Part shown: in pieces, positions 56,365 to 64,000 of the stretch
How positions within the stretch are numbered: position 1 is the first letter of the stretch
Layout of the letters: each line of letters begins with the position of its first letter
DNA from: Hypoxylon rubiginosum
Lineage: Eukaryota > Ascomycota > Sordariomycetes > Xylariales > Hypoxylaceae
Reading direction: 5' to 3'
DNA: 64,000 nucleotides
NCBI GenBank assembly: GCA_902806565.1
Contig: CADCXA010000069.1
Coordinates: 62,001-126,000, forward strand
Program-made: the position numbers and the translations under genes
The notes under the pieces: model-generated
Told to the model about the DNA's origin: nothing
Database searches by the model: none
Seen by the model: only the letters and a program-made list of their open reading frames with translations

Positions 56365-57594
56365 ATGTCGTCTCGAGATTTGAAAGAATTTGACGAAAAT
56401 GTGTTTCTACGACTTGGGAAAGTACTTTGGGGATGGGTGATTTGCCAGGGCTGCCTTGGCAGCGGTTATTGTGCTGCAGATACTTGTCAGGCTAGACGCC
56501 GAGGGAAATTCCAACAGTATTTTCAATTCTATCAGGCAATAGTCATGATATATCTGGACAGTTCCGAAGGGCAACAGCGTGCTTTCAACACTCATGAGGA
56601 TCTTTGGAACGCCATTCGAATTCTCAAGTCCAACCCGAATCTCACCCGGGTCGAGTTTACTCAAAAAGCGATTCTCGGTAAATCTGACGGCGTCACCAAT
56701 CGAGATTTGGCCAGCTTACTAGCCGAGACCACACTCGCCGTCCAGGTCCTGATAATGGTTGATTGTTCTGCCCTGCACTATTATTCTGACAGACTGGAAA
56801 AGGGAGGCTCACGAATCCATTGGAAGGATGATGTCCCTTTTTCTAAATACCTTCAAGACATCTTCCCGATCGGAACACATCCATTTCTAAGCTACCCAGA
56901 CAGCTATGAAACTGGGGCGATTAAATCCGATCTCAAGGCCACGAAACTGCAGAAGCGACTAGGGGTCACGTTTCGAGAAACTCACGATCTTAGGAATCAT
57001 CTTCGTCTATATAGGAAGGAGAACGTACTTGAAATTTATCACCACGCCGCTTTTCTCAAGGAGCAGCTGCGGCTTACTCGAGCGGATGATAAATCTTCTC
57101 CTGCTTCTTCGGCCGCAACGTAAGTCAAACTCTCGATCCCGCTTCACGTCCGCTAATTTACTCGTATAAGCGGTGTATTGCCTCGACAGCTCGTTCTTGA
57201 AGTTTTGGAGTCCCTCCAAGGAATTCTATTCCCGCTTTCAGATCGGAAGTCGAAGCGTCTACTTCAGCGCCTGGTGTGTACCAACGGATTCGATCCCGAG
57301 ATTACCAGGTTCGAATTTACATCGATCCGTAGGGCGGAAGAGGAAAATATCCCGTTCGTCTACTTGGCTGACCGACTCTCGGAGCTTCATAACGAGTCGC
57401 AAAACCCGCAGCCTAGAAGCTGGCTGCAGAGACGGATGGAGCGCTGGAGCGGCGCGAGATATATGATGATGGCTACTCTGATCGGCGTGATCTTTGCCGT
57501 CCTGTTAGGCATTGGTTCTCTCATCGTCAGCTCATATCAGACTTGGATTGCATACCAAGCATGGCAGCATCCAGTCGCACAACCTGTCACATAA
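56365..57594 (+). CDS. fungal conserved hypothetical protein with C-terminal TM helix
   Basis: Exons 56365-57119 and 57171-57594 with a 51-bp intron (GTAAGT, GCTAAT branch); product 392 aa. The body is soluble: FDENVFLRLGKVLWGW at the start, ASLLAETTLAVQVLIMVDCS in the middle, then KLQKRLGVTFRETHDLRNHL and NVLEIYHHAAFLKEQLRLTR. That last block recurs in many Pezizomycotina proteins of unknown function. The exon 2 part (DRKSKRLLQRLVCTNGFDPE) leads to a C-terminal helix (MMMATLIGVIFAVLLGIGSL), giving a tail-anchored topology. The head-to-head neighbour is the GDSG protein. It may be membrane-associated partner or signalling protein; that is inference. Confidence 0.78.
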
Positions 57595-57912
57595 GCACAC
57601 CTGTTAGATCGCCGACCACGAGAGCTCCGCAGCTACCAGTTTCTACACCGTGTACGAGCCATGCGACACAGCTGTAGCCTTAGAAGTCAAGTATAAAAGT
57701 CCCGTCGCTTCTAGTTGGAGGAAACCGAAACAAAAGGAGTCACATGGAACCTAGGTCGACTATCGTCAGTAATATTACGTCGATTGGCAGTGATGGGATT
57801 ATTGATCAATTGGGGCCGTGGTAAGAGAGAAACGAAGTGGTGATTTTAAGCTTGTGGTAATATTTTAATTTTAAGCTGAACAACGAGTTAAGGGGTCGGT
57901 TATATACAAAAT
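57595..57912. other. tail-to-tail intergenic region
   Basis: 3' flanks of the TM protein gene and the cellobiose dehydrogenase gene. No feature recognised. Confidence 0.5.
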
Positions 57913-60900
57913 CTACAAGCACTGCAGCCAACACATTAGTAACCAAAATTATAAGCGCGTCAAAGAGCAGCACGCTTACCTGCGAGTAAAATTCATTCTG
58001 ATAATTGCAAGCGTACGGCGCCGCGCACTGGAAGCTGCCCGTCCACTGCAGCCCGCCGCACTGCGCATACCGTCCTCCCTCCGTAGGCGCCGCTAGCACG
58101 AGGATCTTCTCCGAGGCGTGCTCGGCGGCGATGACGATGTACGACGTGGGGTTGGTCGTGATATGGCCCGGGAAGATGCTCGCGTCGACTACGAACAGGT
58201 TGTCGGTACCGTAGACCTTGGTGTTGAGGTCTACCACGGCCGATCCGTTGTTCACACGACCATCGTCGGTTCCGAGCTTGCTGGTTCCTAGATGTTGTTA
58301 GATCCTGTAGATAATCTGAATAAAACGAAAACTTACCGATCCAATGGTTTGAGCGTCGATTGGTGTACGAAACGAGCATCTAAGATTGTCAGCTTTGGCT
58401 TATTCACAGGGAGGTTCACGACATACATCGTTGACAAAGTCCTCGACGGTTGTGTTTGAGGGTGGGTAGGTCCAAGTAAGACCCTCAACGTTTGCCAAGG
58501 CTGCTTGAAGGTTCTTGATGCCCTGTATCACAGCCTGGACGTCGTTCTTGTCTTGTAAGTACGGTAGTGTAGAGACAACAGTCGTCAAAGCTCTCGTGAT
58601 AGTCATCCGACCTCTTGACGTGGCGCCTCGTCCTAGGTACTGACTCATAGTCATAGCATCTAGTCCAGTTAGCTGAATAAATACTAAGGATACTGGAGAT
58701 TGGCATTACTTACACCCATTTGGCGTGCCGTCACTTCCTTCGACTCTGGCCGTCCACTGAAGCTGCCGAACAACACCGTCGTCACCCTTGATCTCATCCC
58801 AGAACCTGCTCAGTGTTAGAAAGTGAGTTGGTGCGCAGGAGGCTTTAACATACATCGGGCCGATGTTAGGGGCTGCTTGAGCCAGAATACCGGATCGAGA
58901 ATCTTGAGTTGACAATTAGCTTGTGACCTGTTTGTAGGCGTAACGATAACATTACTTACCTAAATATTGGTCTTTATCATTGGCAATGGGACTATCCCAG
59001 GCCTCATAAAAGTCATAAAAGACAACATTGGGGTGTGTGACGACAGTGTCAGTCTAAGAGAGCGTAAGTAAAGCTTCCCACCCAGCATTAAAGGGGTGAG
59101 GAATATATGAACAGACATTTGTGTGGTCTTCTAGGTTATAACCGACGGGTAGATTAATCCAAGAGCTGTTTGAAATCATGGTAGGGCCATCCGTAGATGA
59201 CTGGACCACGGCCAACTGATCCGCGGGCCCAATTCCACCTGGGATAATTAGAACAGTTGTCGTAACTCCGGATGCACAACTCACTTCGTAGTAGAATCTT
59301 CGCCGACCCGAAGGTTCCAGCAGACAGGATGACACGGCCCGTAATGGATGTCACATTGACAGTACCAGTATATCCACCGTTCAGGAAGGGCTCAACCTCG
59401 ATGCCAGTGACGTGCCCACCGGTTCGAATTACCCTCTTCACTCCTGTATTCATCCATAATTGAAAGTTCTTGCGGTTACTGGCAGAGACGAGGTAGGTAG
59501 CCATGGGGCCGCCTCGTTCGCCACCGGAGAACATAAACGGCGAGTGAGAATAGGTGTGATTTTTCTGGTTGGGCACGTCATTAGCTGTAACTTCAGTCCA
59601 TCCACCAGACTTCAGACCGCCAGCAAGGACCTCAAAGCCTTCCTGGTAATATCGTTTGCCATCCAAAGAAGGGTGGTCGGTACCAGGAATGCGAGAGAAG
59701 ACCCTGCTGGTTGCAGCAGCCATATCTGCCGATTTCCATCCGCTGGGGAAGTTGTAGTCCCAATCCAGGGTGTATGGCTGAACCAAAACCATTAGCATTT
59801 TCCAAGGCTTGTCAAATTTGAGCGTCACAAACCTTCCACCACAAGCCGGCATTGACGGCGGTGCCTCCGCCGAGTACACAGCCGGCCATCTGGTCGGTGT
59901 CAGTGCAAGCAATTCCTGCCGAGTTAACCCATATCTCGTTGCAAAGTCCAGGGACATCGAATCGAGTTAGGTTAGTGCCGTCTAACCATTCCGGCTTGAG
60001 CACACCTCCCCATCTTCCGGAAGAAGGGGGTCCCTTTTCAATAAGCAGGACACTCTTTCCAGCCTCGCTCAGCTTGTCCGCTAGGGGAATTCCACCAGCT
60101 CCCGCCCCGACTACTATGTAATCGTACGATGTTCCGGTTGGTACTGGGATGCCAGTAGCAGTAGGGGCCGACGTAGAGCTCACAGACGAAGTGGTTGTAG
60201 GCGTTGTCCCACCGCAGCTTCCGGTAACTGTTGCAGTCGCCTGAGCAGCCCATTCGGAATAGGACGGGTTCGCTGCATTCTCGTCCAGAGTTGCTCCCCA
60301 GATACTTTGACCATTGCTGTGGAAACCGATGCTAACCTCAGTTGGGCATGACGGGTTTGACAGAGCACGAAGCGCACTGGCCCACCCAAGCACGAGGGAA
60401 CCGGCGCTGGTTGACGCGGAGCCTGACGCGCCGTCTTGATCCCACGCCAAACAGTTTTGGCATCTAAAGATTAGGGTGAAGTGGGATGCATCGACAGTCG
60501 ATGATATCTGGGTCAGCTTTGCATCGCCGGTGTATACATCCGGGCTCGTATATCCGCTGGCGAAACGGAAAGAAGTCAAGATTTGGCCTTCGTACGGCCA
60601 GGCCATAAGAAGCAAGCTGTTTGTCATGGGTCCCCCGAAAGACATACCACACCACGCACTGGTAGTTGTGCCGTTAGACGCACATTGCTATCAACGTCAG
60701 CATGAGAAACCGTGCCCAAACCAGACTTGCTCACCAAGTATCCTATGAATTCGGTCGCATCCACTGTCAAGGCATTCTCGGGCAATGCAACACCGAATGT
60801 TAAGCTGCCCAAGGTCGATACACCGCCAGTGCCATCTGCTGTATCCGGCACCTTCCAGGTGTCGAAGGTGATACCCGTATTACTGTCAGTATACAGAGTT

Positions 60901-61035
60901 GGGGGGCTAGCCTGGCCAAGACACTGCTGGATGTCTATACCTTGTCAGTCAGACTCCCGTCAGCAAGCAAATGGAGGGTAGCTCACTTAAGCTGACTGCG
61001 AGAAGCAGCGCTACAAAAGAACCGAAACGATTCAT
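57913..61035 (-). CDS. cdh: cellobiose dehydrogenase with CBM1
   Basis: Twelve exons: 61035-60987, 60934-60735, 60687-59833, 59777-59285, 59238-59117, 59053-58960, 58902-58854, 58805-58714, 58659-58427, 58379-58337, 58287-57980 and 57921-57913. Introns are 46-63 bp; 848 aa. A signal peptide ([13 protein letters not shown]) precedes the haem-b cytochrome domain, with candidate axial ligands Met104 ([10 protein letters not shown]) and His206 ([12 protein letters not shown]). A Thr/Ser linker leads to the GMC flavin domain: [19 protein letters not shown] (271 on), [32 protein letters not shown], catalytic His741 (NHWIGTSKLG) and Asn789 ([11 protein letters not shown]). A C-terminal CBM1 ([20 protein letters not shown]) ends YSQCL, the last two residues encoded by a 9-nt exon. 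Extracellular; oxidises cellobiose and feeds electrons to LPMOs. CBM1 makes it class IIA. Confidence 0.94.
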
Positions 61036-62273
61036 GATGCAAGCAGGGTATCACGCCAAGTGTGTATGCGGTGGGAACTACACGACTCGACATCGCGAAG
61101 ACAAGAGCCCAAGAGAGAGCTTTATATACCTCCACACAGCGAGGCTGACGCGCGGATCTGAGCTGACGGAGACTCATTCCGGACAAGATCTGACTAAACA
61201 CCCTCATGGATGCTAGGATTGATGGAGATGTCCTAAATTATAGGAGGGAATTTTCATCCCCGCCTCACGATGTCATGGTCTCTCTGCATGGTTGTAAGCG
61301 GGCACTCCCAAGGGGGGCCATACCTAGCTTAAGAAAGCCGGTCGAGCCGTGGAGCGCGGAGGTAATGTGGAGCGCCGACAGTGAAACCAGGGAGCTGGAG
61401 GCGGCTCCCGTTCCCAGGAACAGAATCACAAGCTTGTACTAGACGTTCTGGACCGTGGATGTAATCAAGGGACTAGCAGCGGGCGCGCGTCCATCCTCCT
61501 GCCCTGCATTGCTGACAAACGCGTAAGGGAATGCCTCCGTCTGGGTGAAGCGAGGCAGCTCGCTATAAGAACTATTCCATTCTCGGTCTCAGGAACGACC
61601 AGGAGGACTCAGGGTCGTATGGGTGGAGGAGTATTCACCTCAGGGTTAGACCGAGGGGTGTCTTGGCCATGGGGGACTTGCCTCTTCTGTCGACGGAGTA
61701 CTGAACGACGGAAGGACGCTGCCCTGCTTCGGCGGGCCGAAATTAGCGGGACTGGAGCTGAAGAAGCTTGATTCTTTTTTCTTTCCCCAGCTGTTCCCCG
61801 CTAAGCCCGCATCGTCAGAGACCGCCTACTTGCCTACACCCTCAATTTTGGAGTTGGAGGATTCGTCGGATTCTGTTACTACCCTGACACGTGCAGCACG
61901 TGCCGTGACCCGAACAGCCACCTCCACATTGCCCCCGCCACGTCCAAGCTTCAGCCACATGTGGTTACATAATCCACCTACATGAACACTCAGGATGTAC
62001 TCAGTTTCGGACCATCTTGAACCTTTTCCAAACAACATCGATCATGCCCATATATTGTCATCGCAACTTACCCTGTCCATTAGCATTCTACACCGTTCAA
62101 GAATGTTGGTAAAGGGCATCGCTACCCAGAGGAGTGGTGCTGGTTGCGTATCTCCAGCATGAGCGGGAGATCACGAAATTATCAAGCAGAGCTTCTCCAT
62201 TATCTGAACAGCTTAACGAAAACTGCTAGATGTCGGATCTTTAAGGAAGTACTCAAACCGACGATTTCTCAAC
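61036..62273. other. divergent intergenic region
   Basis: About 1.2 kb between the starts of the cellobiose dehydrogenase gene (minus) and the zinc-knuckle gene (plus). TTTATATACC near 61120 could be the TATA element of the former. No gene recognised. Confidence 0.5.
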
Positions 62274-63773
62274 ATGACGTCGCATTATCCCTTAGATGGC
62301 ATTGATCTGGACTTCAGCCGATACGAGCATAGACCTCTCGGCGCCCGCGACATCATGGTCTACCGAATAATGGAAGATTATATGGGACCGCGGCACAGAA
62401 CCTCGGATATTTACTCGAGGGAATTCGTATTCGACCAGAGATGCGATCGTTTCTTTGCCCCCTTCAAGCGCCGGGTTCGTGAACTCGGTCTCGACATGCA
62501 CGTTTTGGCGAGGCTACTTCAGACCGAGTTCAACTGGTCCTTCACCCAGTCAGAGTTTAAGCGCCTGTACGCGGTGCCGTCGGACTTCTGGGCTTGGTTC
62601 GATGCCGGCATGTGGCCAGAAGAGCCAAAGACCTTTGAGCAGATTGCCCTAGGGCTTGTCGAGCAGCATTACCTTGAATCCGGCCCTTCGATGAGACTTT
62701 GGCTTAAATATTTCCATAGTTTCTACTCGGAAGAATCGGCACGGAAACATGCCCCAGGCTGGAAGAAAGACATGATCAAGCATTTGAAAACGTTTCAGCC
62801 ATTCTCCGCAGCGCATCACCATAATACTTTGTATTCGGGTGGCCACTACGTGCCCATCAGCGGCCCCTTAAATATCGTTTTTTCCATTGAACCAAACTTC
62901 TTTGGTACTCCCTGGCTAAGCATGATGACGCCACTACTTCCCCCGCGTCCTTTTCATGGACCACACTATGCTCTGAGGCGGAAGACCCCGCTGGGCGACA
63001 AGATAAGCATATATCGCAGTATACCACAACGGTCCAGTAGTGAACCTCCGCCCGGAGCGTGGAGCACAGCCTCTATTAATGGGCTTGATAGATTGGCCTT
63101 TCCGGACAAATGGGTCATCTATTTCCCTCGCCGACCCCTATCCGAGCTGGACAAGATGTCGCGCCGGAGAAGTCTGAGCCGCACCCACATCCGAGCAATG
63201 TTCACAGACAAGCCCAAGTATATTTACGACCCGAATTTTGGGAAGCGTCGTCCGATAGATACGAAACACCCATGTGCGAACTGCAATCAGCACGGCCACC
63301 TTACAAAGCGCTGTACATCCAGCTGCGGTTATTGTAACTCGCTGCACCATAAGGCGAGTGCTTGCCCGGTCAAGGTGACCAACCGGTGTAAATGCCGTCC
63401 ATTTCCGCAGTTTCATATAGCCGCCAAATGCTATATCCGTTGCAGCCGGAGGTGCGGGAATCCTCACCATTCCGGGCACTGCAAGCACCAAAACGCCATG
63501 ACCTGCTCTCATCGCTGCTGCATGTGCGGGATCAAGGGACATTCGGGGAGGCAGTGCTCTCTGAAGAAGTGCCCTTGCGGAGAGCAGCACCTCACACAAG
63601 ACTGTCGTTGGAAAGTAGAATGCCCTGCCCAAAACTGCAACTTCTATCTCTGCCATCTCCATTGCAGGGAGTGCGGCGTAAAGAAAGACAAGAGTTCTAA
63701 AGATCAGTTCGTCGGGAGGACATGCCAGGACTGCTTAAAGAACGGTAAGCCGGTCTTGGCCAAGGCCGAGTAG
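62274..63773 (+). CDS. CCHC zinc-knuckle hypothetical protein
   Basis: A single exon of 499 aa from ATG at 62274. Residues 1-~310 have no recognised domain (FAPFKRRVRELGLDMHVLAR, FNWSFTQSEFKRLYAVPSDF). From ~330 to the end it is Cys/His-rich with several CCHC zinc knuckles and variants: CANCNQHGHLTKRC, CGYCNSLHHKASAC, CMCGIKGHSGRQC, CPCGEQHLTQDC. Further CxC/HxH pairs and a terminal CHLHCRECG...CQDC cluster follow. Zinc knuckles bind single-stranded RNA or DNA. There is no reverse transcriptase, protease or integrase, and the knuckles are not in a Gag layout, so a retroelement origin is not shown. Function unknown. Confidence 0.75.
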   Translation: MTSHYPLDGIDLDFSRYEHRPLGARDIMVYRIMEDYMGPRHRTSDIYSREFVFDQRCDRFFAPFKRRVRELGLDMHVLARLLQTEFNWSFTQSEFKRLYAVPSDFWAWFDAGMWPEEPKTFEQIALGLVEQHYLESGPSMRLWLKYFHSFYSEESARKHAPGWKKDMIKHLKTFQPFSAAHHHNTLYSGGHYVPISGPLNIVFSIEPNFFGTPWLSMMTPLLPPRPFHGPHYALRRKTPLGDKISIYRSIPQRSSSEPPPGAWSTASINGLDRLAFPDKWVIYFPRRPLSELDKMSRRRSLSRTHIRAMFTDKPKYIYDPNFGKRRPIDTKHPCANCNQHGHLTKRCTSSCGYCNSLHHKASACPVKVTNRCKCRPFPQFHIAAKCYIRCSRRCGNPHHSGHCKHQNAMTCSHRCCMCGIKGHSGRQCSLKKCPCGEQHLTQDCRWKVECPAQNCNFYLCHLHCRECGVKKDKSSKDQFVGRTCQDCLKNGKPVLAKAE

Positions 63774-64000
63774 GCGAAAGAGGGGACGAGATTGAAGGAG
63801 TAATGTGAGAATGTGAGAACTACCTACACATCAAATATGGCACCTTGAAGGGCCTTCAATTTGACTTTGATTTGACTGTTTTTATGGCACGTCTACAGCC
63901 TACAGTCGGGCTCAGGGGTACCTACACAGCAGGTATCCCAGTTGCCATAAGGCATCCATCTTGCACTTAATCATATCGCCGTCTATACCCGACTTTATGG
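63774..64000. other. right edge, no gene
   Basis: 3' flank of the zinc-knuckle gene. TTTGACTTTGATTTGACTG direct duplication near 63860; nothing else recognised. Confidence 0.4.

Noticed and set aside
62274..63773. Retrotransposon Gag interpretation of the zinc-knuckle gene
   Set aside because: No LTRs, protease, reverse transcriptase or integrase nearby, and the knuckle arrangement is not the usual one or two Gag knuckles; kept as a host-like hypothetical.

Overview
The window is nuclear DNA of a filamentous ascomycete (Pezizomycotina, most likely a Sordariomycete; a Xylariales-type wood or litter fungus would fit). The evidence is short GT-AG introns of 46-140 bp with CTRAC/CTAAT branch sites, single-gene transcription units on both strands, two intron-containing tRNA-Thr genes, and typical fungal families: cellobiose dehydrogenase with a CBM1, FAD1, DBP4, GAL10, a SUN-domain protein, Mpv17/PMP22 and ankyrin/CorA-like proteins. 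There is no prokaryotic feature, rRNA or CRISPR array.

Layout. 0-15 kb is gene-poor and repeat-rich. It holds a 15-bp minisatellite (24 copies), an intron-containing tRNA-Thr(CGU), a zinc alcohol/butanediol-type dehydrogenase, a membrane-anchored sulfotransferase-like protein, a secreted pectinesterase-fold protein that has lost its catalytic residues, a decayed GH18-like pseudogene, a foldback inverted-repeat element, a diverged 28-bp minisatellite and a 126/133-bp tandem duplication. 15-29 kb is ordinary gene space: a small unknown protein, a medium-chain reductase, tRNA-Thr(AGU), a divergent betaine aldehyde dehydrogenase / choline oxidase pair (choline to glycine betaine), the DBP4 helicase with a TIR element (40-bp TIRs, perfect 8-bp target duplication) just upstream, and FAD synthase. 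29-46 kb has the SUN-domain protein, GAL10, a 1,857-residue ankyrin protein with a coiled-coil tail, and an Mpv17-family protein. 46-58 kb looks like an accessory block: a BTB protein, a nine-exon ankyrin + CorA-like membrane protein, a trypsin-fold-like protein with a His/Asp/GDSG triad, and a divergent single-TM protein. 58-64 kb holds a 12-exon cellobiose dehydrogenase and a zinc-knuckle protein.

The most striking observation is a 370-bp hAT-like MITE (CAGCGC termini, perfect 8-bp target duplication) inserted exactly across a 5' splice site of the ankyrin/CorA-like gene. The duplication leaves a GT at the old junction, so the reading frame can survive only if this altered donor is used. 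Exon models were built by eye from splice signals, frame continuity and family expectations. Because all starts were chosen as ATG, some begin inside longer open frames.
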